NCBI GenBank assembly: GCA_005784505.1
Contig: VCAZ01000106.1
Location: 1,572,555 to 1,636,554 of the forward strand
DNA: 64,000 nucleotides
Reading direction: 5' to 3'
DNA from: Bagarius yarrelli
Lineage: Eukaryota > Chordata > Actinopteri > Siluriformes > Sisoridae
Position numbers and translations under genes: made by a program
Part shown: positions 22,403 to 35,400 of the stretch, piece after piece
Numbering within the stretch: position 1 is the stretch's first letter
How the letters are laid out: the number at the start of each line of letters is the position of its first letter
Notes under the pieces: generated by a model
Told to the model about the DNA's origin: nothing
Seen by the model: the letters and a program-made list of their open reading frames with translations, nothing else
Database searches by the model: none

Positions 22403-23850
22403 CTAAATATAGGTGCCATTTTTGTGTTTTTACCAAAGATGTTGTGTGTGTTTCGTGATGTAAAACTAGTAAATGAGGTTATTTGAGGTAAAACGTGAAA
22501 AATGACAATTTATTGAAAAAGTCCAAAAGGCAGTTTACGATTGCAGCTTAAAGTGATACTAGCAAATGTTAAAAATACGCCACTATTAAACTGCACGTAT
22601 ATATCAAAAAGTATTGGAACACCTGACTGTCACATCCAGTCTATTAATTCACTGTCGTCCGCTGAACATCATCTTATAAATGTAACCACCTAACGCTTGT
22701 TGTTTTGTGCATGCAGGTCAGCTTAGGACCATGATCAGAAATCTGATATTGGCCACATTTTAAAAAAGCAACAAAAAAATTCAGATCTGAACAAAAATTA
22801 AAATTAAGTACTAAGTCTTGCAGTCTTGCAGTGTGAACATAAAACTTAGTTTCAGTTAAATAATGGAATGCTACAACATGCAAAAACATTTTAGACAACT
22901 ATGTGACACAGAATTGGGAAAACAGAATTGCGAAAACATACTTTGTACATTAGAGGTAAACATCAACAAAAAGCGATGGCTTTAGCTATAAGGTACATGA
23001 GCACAGCACATCTGCTTATCGGTATCATAAAACATGCTCAGCTACTCTGTTTTTCCACACACTTGAATTACTTAGGCAAAGTTTTTCCGAAATGATAAGT
23101 CGAGCATGTGTGACCTTGTTGTAGCTCGTAAAGTCACGTCTACACTGCAGTTGTTTTGTAGTTGTTTCAGCTTATAATTTTGCCCTTGTGGGTAATTCGG
23201 TATAAAACTTTTCAAGCCACGTATGGCAATTTAGTCGAATTCTCAAAAAGCTTAGCATTACAATTATCGCTACAGAAGTGCTGGCATCACAACATAACGG
23301 TATACCTGAAACCACATATTTTCTTTCTCTTACATACACAAGAGCAGTTAATTGCACTGCCACTAGCTTTGTTGTTGTTTTATCTCTGCTCATAATGTTG
23401 TGCCACAAAATTACCCCATATATCTATGGATCCGTTATTACAAAACCGAAATCCAATAATCAAAAGTTTTAGATATGAGGGAAAAAATATCAGTTAAACT
23501 GATTATTGGTTAATCTTTAATTGTTGTAGTTATTTTAGGAATAATCAGCAGGTAATTAGGAAATTAGCAGTCTGGGCAAATCAGCTGACTTACATTTCCT
23601 AAATGGTTTTTATGCAACAAACCCACTCTGTATGGTTACAAAACACTTTAATCAACTGAGTGTTTTTTTTACTCTTAAGGCAATTCACCCGGATCAATAA
23701 CAGAATAACACCTGAATACAAACATTGTAAATGCGCGTCAGGTCATCTTGCACAACGCTGCAAGAGATAACAGACTAGTGGGCTTTTATTGACAGTGAAA
23801 TTAGGGCACGAGGTCGGAATTTTACTTGTTATGATGTAAGCCAACAGACG
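22403..23850. other. Intergenic, no recognised feature
   Basis: AT-rich unique sequence. Part of 22680-22810 resembles dispersed repeat DNA, but I cannot assign a family. Confidence 0.5.
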
Positions 23851-24030
23851 ACAAGTGGTAGCTCAGTGGTAAAAGTGTTCAACTGTTGACCGGAAGGTCA
23901 TGCTGTCATGTCCCAAGACCCTAAAAGTGCCCCTGAGCAAGGTCCTTAACCCCAACTGCTTATAAAAATGGGATAAATGTATCTTTCTTTAGGTAAATAG
24001 TGTCCGTCAAATGCCAGAAATGTAAATGTA
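23851..24030 (+). repeat. tRNA-derived SINE
   Basis: Plus-strand copy with a perfect A-box-like TAGCTCAGTGG at its head, the middle motif CCCTGAGCAAGGTCCTTAACC and a tail ending AAATGTAAATG. Confidence 0.85.
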
Positions 24031-24392
24031 GGAAGAAATGGCTGCAATGCTCAGTGTCCCAAAGCAGAATTAGCATCGCTAGCTAGACTAAAAATGTAGT
24101 GTAGTCAGACACCATTTTTTGCCTTCAAGCTTAATTTGTTTCTGCTAGCTATCTTAAATTGCATGACAGGAAACAAACAGTCTAGAATCACAACAAAATC
24201 AGTGGTTTTAAAGTATTTTAGCCAAACTTGCTAGTTAGTCACTTTGTTAAATAGAAATTTCATCAAAGCAGCTAAGTAGCTATCTGTAAAGTTACCAGTT
24301 ACAGATCACTCATTAAATCAGCCCTTCTATTTGTATCTAGTTTTTTTTAAAGATTTTTTTTTTAAGTCTCATTATTGTGTGGGATAGGAGGA

Positions 24393-24602
24393 ATGTTCTC
24401 ATTCCAAATCTTGGTTCTTGCTCTTCTTATCCTCATCAGCTCCACTGTGGCCCAGAAACCTGAAATAAGTTGCTACGGTGCTAATTTTAATTCTGTCCTG
24501 AGAGAAAAGTATTTTACCACGAGTCCTGCGCAAGAAGTTCTTGCATTAGTCAGAATAGATTTGCAGTATATTTTGAAACAGTTTTTATACAACATCGTTT
24601 AA
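24393..24602 (+). CDS. Weak candidate: small ORF with N-terminal hydrophobic segment
   Basis: ATG-initiated ORF of 69 aa. Residues 1-20 (MFSFQILVLALLILISSTVA) look like a cleavable signal peptide followed by QKPEISCYGA. The remainder has one Cys and no family signature, and no good splice donor was identified. It could be an exon of an unknown secreted protein, but a hydrophobic ORF of this length in AT-rich DNA is easily chance. Confidence 0.12.
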   Translation: MFSFQILVLALLILISSTVAQKPEISCYGANFNSVLREKYFTTSPAQEVLALVRIDLQYILKQFLYNIV

Positions 24603-25397
24603 AAAAAAAAGTTAACAAATGTGATGATTTGGATTTGTAGCATATTAATAGCATAATTTTAAAATAATAATAATCTCAGCAGCATTTTTGCAATGGCAAA
24701 AGGACGTTAAGCACACACGTGACATTTATTCACACACAATCTCTGGCACATAGCTGTTGAGGGTGTAAAAAAAAAAGGTACCTTACATACTTTTGAAAAA
24801 AAAAAAAAATAATAATAATAATAAGGGAATATTAATGATATTAATTAAAAAAATTAAATATATATTTAAAAAATTAAATATATATTACATACTAATTATA
24901 TTCTGTCCATTATTCTGCTTTGTTTTATAAGTCTCATGATTGATGTCATTGTCTTTCCTGCATTTGGGGCATTATTTAGTATGTTGCTTAATGTATATTC
25001 CTTTATTCCTAGGCTTGCAGTTCATCTTTGAGTCGATCTCTTTCCTCTACTAAACAAACATCACATAATTCTGTATTATGTCTCCTGATAATGTGTACAC
25101 ACACGGTAATCATTCCAATGGAGAGTTTATTTGGAATCCTGTATCTGGATCACACCCACTCAGGTGACAAGCGGCGATTGGCTGACTCATGCATGACTTG
25201 CTCATGCTGGCGGCTGATTTGTTGATGCTGGTGAGCCCACCAAAGTGTTGTTTTATGTCAGTGACCGTTTCACATTTAACCTTCACCATAGAGTGAGGTG
25301 ACGATAATCTCCTGACGATAGAGAATAGAGACAATAGAGAAAGTTTTTCAAGGGCATTGAACTTTTTGGAAATCTATTTCCAAGTGAAATGATGTTC

Positions 25398-25535
25398 TTA
25401 TCGACAACGACTTACATTTATCCCATCTTTTTAAATCCAGCAAAACAGCTTGGTGGTAATGGGAATTGAACCCATGATCTTCTGATTAGAAGTCCAACAC
25501 CTTAGCCACTTTTCACACACAACCACTTCCCTGTT
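25398..25535 (-). repeat. tRNA-derived SINE, 5'-truncated tail
   Basis: Minus-strand copy showing CGACTTACATTTATCCCAT, TTGAACCCATGATCTTCTGA and AGTCCAACACCTTAGCC. Confidence 0.8.
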
Positions 25536-26374
25536 TTCCTTTGAAAAATTTATTTGTTAAATTTGTGTTGTTGTTTTTTTTGTAAATAAACCATTCAACT
25601 TATTTTGTATCTGATGTGGAATTAACTGTGTTTCTTACATCCATATGTCCTAGACCTCACACCCAACCTATTTCCGAGGGGACCTATAGGGATGTTTTAA
25701 TTCTGTCCAGATTTCTTCTTTAAATGCAGACCCACTGCTTCTCTGAACGCAACCAAAAGAAAACATCCCTTCGGGAGACCACGTTTCAGCGAATGGAATG
25801 ACATTTTAAAAAAGTCTATTAGGGGAATAAAGCAAGCGGTGATAAGTCTCTTCTGCCAGGAATACGGAGACGTGCACTCATTTTCTCACCCTTACTTCTC
25901 AATCATCAGCTTGGCTCTTAGACCCCCAGAGAAATATGGATTGCTTTTTTTTTCCTATACACACTATCTTGTTTTGGTTTAAATTCGATGAGAGAGAGAG
26001 AGAGAAAGAGAGAAAACGTGCAAGCAATTGTTAATGCATCGCTGGTCAACGTGTGTAAGAACGATAAGCTGCTGGTAGAGGCAGAGAGCAAGACAGATAC
26101 GAAACTCCATTAGGCTCTTCTTTTCTTGCTTCCTTCCGTTTTTATACAGCATCGATGGACAAACTTCTTAAAGTGTGGGTCATTTTAAGCCATCTTTGCC
26201 ACCTAATGCTGAGTTTGCTGAGTTGAACATTTAGAAGTTTTCTCTATTTCTAAACAGCCACTTTAACAGGGACATTTTTGAAATCGAATAAAAATTGATC
26301 CAAGCTTGTAGCCTCACATTTCACTTCTCGGCTGACATGAGTGGAACTTTGTGTGTACAACTTTGTGGGGGGTA

Positions 26375-26682
26375 ATTGTAAATCCCAGGACCACCAAATT
26401 GGCACTGGTGGGCCTCTGAGCAAATGTCGTTAACCCATAACTGCTCAGTTGTAAAATAACTCTGTAGAGGGCAGGGTTAACGAGGATGTTTGACAGCTGA
26501 TCGATAGATTATAGTTTTAATTTCCAGAACTACCATTCTGCCACTGATGGGCCCCTGAGCAAGGTCCTTAACCCACAGCTCAGTTGGATAAATGGGATAA
26601 CTGTAAGTCACTCTGAATAAGGACGTCTGCCAAATGTCAGAAATGTAAATGTAATTCTGAATGAGGGCGTCTGCTAAATGCA
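26375..26682 (+). repeat. Two SINE fragments in tandem
   Basis: Two plus-strand copies (about 26375-26465 and 26505-26682), both with a GGGCCYCTGAGCAA-type body. The second has the complete tail CTCTGAATAAGGACGTCTGCC followed by a reiterated GAGGGCGTCTGCTAAATGC. Confidence 0.8.
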
Positions 26683-26959
26683 AACATAGCGCATGTGTAT
26701 CTTCACTAGAAAGTTCTTGAAACACTCGAAACGATGAGGATTTTATGCTCTTCACACAAAGTTTATATAAGCAGTAATCATTACTCGGTTTTACCTTTGC
26801 ATTAATTGTCAGAAATTCATGTTAAATAGTAGTGAGACCTAACAGCCTTGAGTCTTGAGACATAAAAATGCCTGTTTCTGCGATTTCTCACAAACCCTAT
26901 GCTGTGACTCAGCAATTTTCTTCTTTAGTGTATCCTGCTCACTTTTACTATATAGATCA

Positions 26960-27072
26960 TCTCTCTCTCTTCTGTCTCTGTCTCTCTCTCTATTTCTCTC
27001 TTTCTCTTTCTCTTTCTCTCTCTCTCTGTCTCTTTTATTCTCTCTCTCTGTCTCTTTTTTTCTCTCTCTCTG
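26960..27072. repeat. CT-rich low-complexity tract
   Basis: Imperfect CTCTTT/CTCTCT repeats. ORFs on both strands are repeat translations. Confidence 0.9.
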
Positions 27073-28215
27073 AGTGAATCTGAAGCATCCGAAGCAGCAG
27101 CACATCATGACACACTAATCGAAATCCTGCTCGAACCCCCCGAAGTGATGAAATAATAAAAGCAGCTAAAGCAATAAATTGACTTGTCATGTTGGGGAAT
27201 TTGGCTTTTTTCTATCCTCAGTCCTTAAAGCTGCACACTGGTAATATGTCCTAATCCTCTTCTTCAGAGGCGGAGGATTATGAAGAAAAGCCAATTTTAG
27301 GATTTTAGCTTGAAAAGTGGAAACGTTTTTACTAGGGGTTGGGATAGAAATTGTCAAATTAACTGCAAAATTGAAGTTTAGATTTTACGCACTGGTCTCG
27401 TTCGCATGATGGAAGTATAGGTTTTTTACGTGCACCTGAATATAAAATTCTAACCAATCCTTTTTAATTTTATTAATGAAAAATTTCTTTTCAAGCTTTT
27501 GTATAAATATACAAAAATAATTCCTGCTGGCTTCACCCCAAGCGACCTAGCCATCATTTCTGATGTGTGTATGGGGAAGTCACTGTAAGGACAACATTAG
27601 TTTCTTATCAACAATAAACAGTGTACACAAATTGGCTCAGAATAAACAACAATATAAATAATAGCAACACAAAGATTAAGCTAACTTACTAGTTTTAGCT
27701 ACTTAAAATGGCCAAATGTGTTTCTGTGATTCATCCCATCATCTATGAATTAATGAACAATCATCGCCCTGTCTATACTTTGAGCTTGGGATCTTCAGCC
27801 AATCAGTTGCGAACATAAACATCTGCAGCTTAAATTGACCAATCATGGCTCATCTCCTGAGAAGAACAAAAAAAAAAGTGTGTGTGTGTGTGAGTGTGTG
27901 TGTGTTTTATGCTGAATGAGTCACTAAAGTGCTGAGAGATGCAAATATTTAAAGAACATTCGGGTCACAGAGGAGATAAAAAACAAGTACAATTTTAACA
28001 ATAAGTGAAGTATTTGCTTCTGTAATGGAAATTTAGTTTAACTTGTTTTTGTGTTTTCATCTTTAGTCAATACACTTTTTTAGCAGGACCGTATATATGT
28101 ATACGGTATTGCCAAAGCTAAGAAAACAACACAATAATTACATGATTATAACACAGTACTGATAACGTATAACATGACAAGAAACATAGAAATATGGATA
28201 GATGTTTAACACAAA

Positions 28216-28265
<50 letters not shown>

Positions 28266-28336
28266 CAACAGTATGGAAGTCTGGATGTTTGTGTGTGTGT
28301 GTGTGAGAGAGAGAGCGAGCGAGAGAGAGAGCGAGA
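28216..28336. repeat. (AAT)n and (GT)n-(GA)n microsatellites
   Basis: AAT run 28216-28263, then GT followed by GAGAGCGAGCGAGAGA from about 28289. Confidence 0.93.
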
Positions 28337-28453
28337 AACCAGCAGAGGGCAGGAGATCTACAACTTTGAGTTTTCAGAAACCACCACATAAATTCAACCC
28401 GTTAACAAAAAAATTCTCATCTCCTGCAATTCACTGTCTGTCTTTAAAACTGT

Positions 28454-28456
<3 letters not shown>

Positions 28457-28497
<41 letters not shown>
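28457..28497. repeat. (CT)n microsatellite
   Basis: Uninterrupted CT run of about 40 bp. Confidence 0.95.
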
Positions 28498-28500
<3 letters not shown>

Positions 28501-28779
28501 GATCTCTTTTATTTGTCTTTCTGTCTTTTTTTGTTTAAATGCACTGAAATAATATTGCTTAAATGACACATTTACATTTACATGTACAAATTTTCCTGAA
28601 AAACATTCATTCCGTTTGAAACAGAATGTAAATTACAGAGACGTGTCTCACTTCGTAGTGTCTGTCTGTCTGTCTTTGTGTTTCTCTGTATGTCTTTGTA
28701 TCTGTCTGTCTGCCTCTTGTTTTTCTTCTTGTGCATGTATTAATTAATTTTGTTCCCTCCTTCGAGCTCTTTTACATCC

Positions 28780-29275
28780 TGAAACAACAGAAATGCTAAT
28801 TGATTACATCAGCAGATAATTGCAGTAATTATTGGTGAACTTCTCTCAGGATCTAATTGCAGCCCATAATACCGTCACGATGCTGAGAGACAAAAGGCAG
28901 AGAACTGGAGCGCCGCGGTATTATATCTTTTACGATTACACACACAGGACGAAGAAGAAACCATGTGTATGTGCATCATTGTGGGCACAGTGCATTCATC
29001 AAGTGTGTGTTCACAGCCTTGTCCTAATTTGATGCTCCGGTGTGTATTGCCTGATTATAATACGCCTTCTGCCAGATGCTCACCAATATTCCTGAGACGT
29101 CCTTCCAGCTTTTGTGCTCTAGACCTGATTAAAGAAATAAATAAAGAATTTAGATGTCAAAGAATCAGCTTTCCTAATCATCCTGACTGGAGTGTGACAG
29201 CAGGAAGACCCCGCTGCAATCATCACTTACATCACCCTGAGATCACCAAGCTGCAGTTCAGCCTGTTGATTTAAG
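28780..29275. promoter_or_regulatory. Candidate conserved non-coding element / enhancer
   Basis: A roughly 500-bp island of balanced, non-repetitive sequence in a microsatellite-rich gene desert between insig1 and htr5a. It is dense in homeodomain-type cores: GCTAATTGATTAC, GATAATTGCAGTAATTATTG, CTAATTGCAG and CCTAATCATCC. The ORFs here are short and unlike any protein I know. Assignment rests on composition and position only. Confidence 0.35.
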
Positions 29276-29389
29276 AGCATGAGACATGTTAACAGATATT
29301 ACATACATCAAAGCCCAACTCCGACCTGATACAAACATTCCGAAGTGATTAATAATTCACTGTCTTTAGTTCCTTCTTCTGACATGACA

Positions 29390-29915
29390 TCTGTAATTGC
29401 ATCTGTAATGGTGTCTGTAATAGTGTCTGTAATAGCATCTATAGTGGTGTAATAGCATCTATAATGGTGTAATGTCATCTGTAATGATGTCTGTAAACAC
29501 TCTGTAATGGTGTCTGCAATTGGTCTGTAACCCTGTCTGTAACTGGGTCATAAATGGGATCTGTAATAGTGTCTGTAATAGTGTCTGTAAAAGTGAATGT
29601 AACAGTGTTTGTAAAAGTGAATGTAACAGTGTCTGTGAGTGTCTGTAATAGTGAATGTAACACTGTCAGTAGTAGTGTAAAAGTATTTGTAATAGTGTCT
29701 ATAACAGTGTCTTTAATAATGTCTGTAACAGTGCCTGTAATAGTTTCTGTAACAGTGTCTTTTAAAGTGTCTGTAAAAATATCTGTAACAGTGTCTGTAA
29801 TAGTGTCTGTAACAGTGAATGTAACAGTGTATAATAGTGTCTGTTACAGTGAATGTAAAAGTGTCTGTAACAGTGTTTGTGATAGTCTCTGGAAAAGTGT
29901 CTGGAAAAGCAAGCC
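29390..29915. repeat. Minisatellite, 12-bp unit (AGTGTCTGTAAT/C)
   Basis: About 40 diverged copies of a 12-mer with 6-bp slips. The 123-codon plus-strand ORF is repeat translation (VSVTVS pattern), because the unit length is a multiple of three and lacks stops in that frame. Confidence 0.92.
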
Positions 29916-31017
29916 CTTAGCATGAGTGATCAGATCGCTTTATTGTTAGCAGATCTGAGACGACTCTGAGCTGACATCCTACACATAGCCTGGAAGCACA
30001 AATGACACACAGACATCATCCAAGACAGAACGGGAGCAATGCAACGGTTCCAGCACACACCTCTTCTCTTTCAATCAGTCCTTCCACAGTAGTGCATTCA
30101 TTACTTGTTCTTCCACTCTTCTATTTTTAATGCCGTCTGAAACCGGCGCCAGTGAAGCACTAGCTCTTTTAGCTCCTTATGTTTTATTTTTAGCCAGAGA
30201 TCTATTTTATATGTACATTTATGTGTTTCAGTTTAGCAGTTTAGCAGAAAGTGTGTGAATGTGGAACAAAATCCCCCCCCCGCAACTTCCTTTAGATTTG
30301 TTAGCATTTTCGTTCCAAGCACTTTCTAAAACGTACCATGTTCTTACGACTGTTTTCTTTCTCTTTGCAATCTGATTCTGTCAGCACCCTGAGAAGTGTT
30401 TACATTCTATTTACATTTTATCTAGCTTGACAGAGTTATTCCAAAACAATCGGCTAAAGACATTCCCCCAGACACTGAGCAAACTTCAGCTTCATCGCTA
30501 TGTAAATTGGTATCTGGGTTATTTAAATATGATTACTGATTACGTTGCCAGATACCCAGAAGGAGTTTTCAGTATTGCCCTAGGTACTGAATACATATTT
30601 TACCCAAGAGCTTATATCAGGGATTATATTTATTCCGACAATGGAAAAGTTTTTTTTTTAAATTAATTGCCCTGGCAGACTGAAAGAAAGACGATTAATG
30701 AGATTTTAAATGGAAATTAATAACTGAATAAAATCTGGAGGGAGTTGTGCTGGACTTTAATCACAGAGACCGCTGGATCAGGTTTGGCAAGAGATCAGGT
30801 TTGGCAAATATTTACATAGAATTTTTAAAAATAATTTAGTCAGGAGAAAAGTCTATAAAATCTAATGTGACAAGCACCTGGGTGACTTAAGAAAGTTTGT
30901 CATAGCGTCAATCTTGCTGAGCTTCAGTCAACAGCCGGGAAAGTTTTAATCAAAAGATCTCAAAAAGTGAAAAAAATAGTCAGTGACCTGAGAAACTTTT
31001 ACATTTTTTAACTTTTA

Positions 31018-31187
31018 TCTACTTTTACAGCATTGGGCAGACACCTTAATTCAGAGCCAACATACATTTATACATTATTTTGCATTTAACCGGGCAGTTG
31101 AAGGTTAAGAGCCTTGTTTATAGGCCCTGCAGAGGTTTGGTGGTTGTGAAAAATGAACCCACAATGCAACTAAATACCACTTCCTGA
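31018..31187 (-). repeat. tRNA-derived SINE, diverged
   Basis: Minus-strand copy: TTTACAGCATTGGGCAGACA tail complement, AACCGGGCAGTTGAAGG middle, and an eroded head near ACCACTTCCTG. Confidence 0.75.
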
Positions 31188-31559
31188 TATGAATTTACCT
31201 CAGAACAAAAAAGGTTCGCTGTTAAAATATTAGTAAAAATCCTTAAACTTGAGATTTTGCAGCAAATTCCGCCTTTAATTGATGATTAGATTTTTTTGCT
31301 TTGATCAAGTGAAATGAAGATAAATTATTGATGGTGCAGCATAAGACAATAAAAAAGGACCTGGGTAGAAGATCTTTAAAACTTTTAGTGAGGAAACAGT
31401 CTGACATTGAAGCGCTGTGGAAACATGGATTTGTGAGACTGTGAAAATGCAGGAACCTGATTATACAGGCGCCCTTGAATAAAGAACCATAAAAAACCTA
31501 GGAATCTGAAATTCAATGGCTGCAGACCTAATTCACAGAGCTTTGGGATTTGGGAAGAG

Positions 31560-32265
31560 CATCCTAAAGAAATGTAAAGAATCTCATAAATATAGAACCC
31601 TAGGAACATAGTCATAGAGACACAGAAACATAAAATGTAGAAATATTAAGGATCAATAACCATGGAAGACAGGAATGAAAGAACATAGGACATTAGAAAT
31701 ATAGTACTTTAGCATTTTTAACATATACCCAAGCAGGCAGAGAAATCATCAAAAAATATAAAACTGGGATTATAGAACTATAGAACTATAGACTAAAGAA
31801 TGATAGCGACAAAGGAAACCACAAGAAATTAGGTACATACAACATTTGGAACACAGTATACTGAAAACCCAGGACCATAAAGATACAGGAACCATAAGAA
31901 AGTAGGCACATAAGGAATATAAAACCATAGACACACAGAAACAGTGGAAGGCTGGGAATGTTAAACTATAAAGGGAATTTTTTTTTTTAAATGTACACTG
32001 CAAACATAGGAGCATAAATAATAGAAACCAAATAAATAATAGATTCACCAAAATTATAGAGACCATAAAGAACCAAGAGGATGTATGCACTTTGGTATTG
32101 TGGAACCATAGAACCACAGGCTTCTCAATCAACCACCGGATTAAATTCCAAAAATAGAACTATGGAGACAAAGAAACCAAGGAAACAGTGGAACCTACAA
32201 CACTGAAAACAAATAATAAAGGCACAGGAGCCATTAAAACTTAGGAACACTGGAAGAAGCACACT
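31560..32265. repeat. Degenerate short tandem repeat (ATAGAACCATAG / CATAGGAA motifs)
   Basis: Purine-rich sequence built from variants of AACCATAGAA, ACATAGGAAC and AGAAACCATA, without a strict period. It appears to be an old, decayed minisatellite. Confidence 0.6.
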
Positions 32266-32307
32266 GTAGAACTCATGTGTATTGTATTGTACTATAGCAG
32301 CCGAGTG

Positions 32308-32332
32308 TGTGTGTGTGTGTGTGTGTGTGCGT
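32308..32332. repeat. (GT)n microsatellite
   Basis: GT run of about 25 bp. Confidence 0.9.
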
Positions 32333-32488
32333 TAATGAAGACACGGTTAATTCAGTACAGACTTAATCATATTCATATATTCCTGCATGAAACAGCAGTA
32401 AAGTCATTTATATTTATTAGATGCACTGACTGAGAGTTCGGCTCAAGACTGGATGAGATGCAGACGAGATATTGTCATATGAAGATTA

Positions 32489-33210
32489 GGGGTGTGACGA
32501 GATCTCATGATACGATTTATTGAATCTGACTGGTCTCATGAAAATGTAACGATAAAAGATGCGCCGCCACATTTAAATCGTTTGTTTGGCAATATTTTGG
32601 TTTCCTAGTGAAAATAAGAAACAGCGAAAGAATAATAGACAAGACAAAGACAATATGCAAACATTGTAAGAAATGAATACCGTACACCTCTGCTAACATG
32701 ATCTGCATCGCTATTGTAACAGACAATGCGTGTAATATGGATGTGGCTGTGCGCGAGGCAGGATTTGAGCAGACATTAAATGCTTTGCACCTACAATAAA
32801 CCTCGTTACACAGGCTGGACTTGGTGTTGCGCGTGCCGCTCATTTGCTCAGCCATTTGCTTTTTTTTCACCGGAGTTCAATGGCTGTCATGGTATTGACG
32901 TCTCTGCAGATGCTGCTACAACTGACACCACACAAATTAATAACGGACATGGCAAAAAAAATTTGTAGCAAAACATTTTGCACAGTGTTTATATGTTGTG
33001 AATTACCAAATATAATTCATTAAAATAAAAGTTTAATGTCATAAAGTACAAGTTAATTTCAAAATGCATTCTACGCATTTGCATTTTCTGTTTTTCAGTT
33101 GAATAAAGGACTATTTTTCCCTGTCATTTACTATTTCTTTAAAAATCCTGTCTTGTTCTCGTGAACCCATTCTCATGTCTTGTCCCGTAGGATAAGTGTC
33201 TCGTCACTCC
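32489..33210. mobile_element. 722-bp terminal-inverted-repeat DNA transposon remnant
   Basis: The left end GGGGTGTGACGAGAT and the right end, read inward, GGAGTGACGAGAC form imperfect terminal inverted repeats. The element is flanked on both sides by ATTA (32485-32488 and 33211-33214), a possible 4-bp target duplication. Inside are only broken reading frames. This is probably a non-autonomous or decayed cut-and-paste element of a type common in fish; I cannot fix the superfamily, and neither the flanks nor the termini decide it. Confidence 0.6.
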
Positions 33211-33404
33211 ATTAATAAAGATAAAAAATGTTACATTAGAAATATATTACAGGTTCTGGTGGACATCCAGATGATGACATCCAGAACTTGATTTGGGATT
33301 TACTGACACACACATTGCAATTCAGTAGTGTGTGTGAGCAATAGCCAGCAACAGCCAAACACTAGATAGTTTCCTTTTTTTTTATAGCAGAAAAAAATTA
33401 GGCT

Positions 33405-33800
33405 TTCCTTTGTCACGGCCATGCCGGGTTCCACACCTAATCAGCATGCACCATCTCCTGAGTACAAACAGTTACACCTGCACCTCATTGTTCCACTACA
33501 ATCCAGACAAGACCACAGAAACTTTGCTGCAGCATAGGTAACCTACTTGTTTGTCTAATCAGAGGAGAACTGACCCCTTGACTGAGTCTGGTTTCTCCCA
33601 AGGTTTTTTTCTCCATTCCGAGTTTTGGTTCTCTGCCGCTGTTGCCTCTGGCTTGCTTGGTGGGGACTCGTAATTTATAGATGTGTTTTAGTGAGTGTTT
33701 AATATTGTCTTTTCTGATGTGATTCTGTAAAGCTGCTTTGAAACAATCTCGATTGTTAAAAGCGCTTGCTAGAAATAAAGGTGACTTGACTACAGTCACA
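33405..33800 (+). repeat. Dispersed teleost repeat, unclassified
   Basis: The series TCTGGTTTCTCCCAAGGTTT, GCCTCTGGCTTGCTTGGTGGG, AATTCTGTAAAGCTGCTTTG (here GATTCTG...) and CGATTGTTAAAAGCGCTTGC belongs to a repeat that I know recurs throughout fish genomes. No termini or target duplication were resolved. Confidence 0.65.
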
Positions 33801-34206
33801 CACCGTATTTATACACCATACAAATCTCAGTCCTGTGATGGACATCGACATCACAGCCTGTTATTTACAATCAAATCTCAAACACACTCAAATGATTTTC
33901 GTACATATACTCTAAAAGTAAATGTAACGAAGTAAATGTAATTTGTTACTAGACACATCTGCTGATAGCTCAGCCCACTACATTTCCATGTATCTTACCC
34001 AGCACTGTCAGTTTTTGTGTTGTTGTAAAGCAGTTTTTGTGTGTGTGTGTGTGTGTGTTCATGTATCACCACATGGGCAGCAGGTGCAGGTGCAAAAGTT
34101 CCAGCCCTTTTGATCTTGACACAAACCCACTTCCCATAGTACTGTCATCATCATCATGCACACACACCCACACGCATACACACCTTCTTTTGTCCCGGTC
34201 TCTTTC

Positions 34207-34208
34207 AG

Positions 34209-34266
<58 letters not shown>

Positions 34267-34272
34267 CTCTCT
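34207..34272. repeat. (CT)n microsatellite
   Basis: Near-perfect CT tract of about 65 bp; a TG run lies at 34040-34058. Confidence 0.95.
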
Positions 34273-35039
34273 GTTTCTTTCTTCCTTTCAGATTTTGTTT
34301 TACATTCTTGAATCTGCACACAATAATACACTCCTCACTCCTCACATGTGCTGCATTATCCCACAACACCCTCACACACTTCTATTACTAATGACACCAA
34401 TGCTTCCAGGGTGGACACAATAAAATGTGTTATCTAGCTCTGGATTTTCTAAAAGCTTTTCTGATTGATCTTTTAGAGAGTTTGTTAAATAAAATTCAAT
34501 AGAAATTTTAGCCATGGACAATAGAGACATTATAAAAGACTAGAGATTCTGTAGCCATCGCTCACGGTTGCAAGATCTTCGCATTTTACTCTAATTAATG
34601 ATTAGACTAGAAACCTAAAACTATCAATCATGTAAATGATTAAGCACTGTGCTCTTAAATGACTAAAATAACCAGCTAGTCAGTAACTGTTAGCTGTTAT
34701 CTAATATCAAACTAAACAGTTTACACCAGGTTTGATCAGAGGCATAGCTAAGGTTTTTTTGCACCGGTGGACAAAGTCAGTTTTCGCATTCCTTCCTGGT
34801 CCCCTCGTGACAAGGTGTGAGCAATAAGAGGGTCCGTCATGCTTTCCTGGAAATTGTTGAGTTTTAGAACAAGAAAACCTGCAATTTGTGGCATATTTTA
34901 GGGTATAAAGAGAATAAAAAAAGGAAAATAGGGTGACAATGATACTTTAAAGATATAATTGGGGAAAACATTTAATTCTGAAATTCATTCATGAATAGGT
35001 TACATCAATTTGGTGCCCCCAGATGGTGAGCCCTGGGAC

Positions 35040-35400
35040 AGATGTCTCACCACTGGGTTTAATAGCATTATGATAATGACATTTTAAAGAAAGAACTCAT
35101 TATTTAATATAAAATGGGAGGGGCTTATCTTAAGGAAAGTTTGGGCAGATTCCAGAGTTTTTGAGGTAGAGGTAATGTAAATATTGTCTGAAAAGATTTC
35201 GCCTTAAAGGAAATTTCTTTCCTTTAATGTTCAAGGGGTGAGGCTAATGCTGAGGACAGTATGAAAAGCCTAGCACCACACTGGAAATGTGATTTTTGTG
35301 TAAAGTAGGCGGGGTTAATATTGAGAAACAGTTTTTTATTCAATCTAAAGTGGGTGGTGCTACTGTAAAGAACATTTAAAAAGATTCTGCCAAATAAGAA
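35040..35400. repeat. Degenerate minisatellite-like sequence
   Basis: Loosely periodic AAAGTGGGYGGGGCTAAT-type segments separated by AGGACAGT and GATTCTGCC-type stretches. Too diverged to set a unit length. Confidence 0.45.

Noticed and set aside
29554..29925. 123-codon plus-strand ORF rich in VSV
   Set aside because: Product of a 12-bp minisatellite; the same array lacks stops on the other strand as well.
30427..30666. 79-codon plus-strand ORF
   Set aside because: Starts at TTG, with no homology that I recognise and no splice signals.
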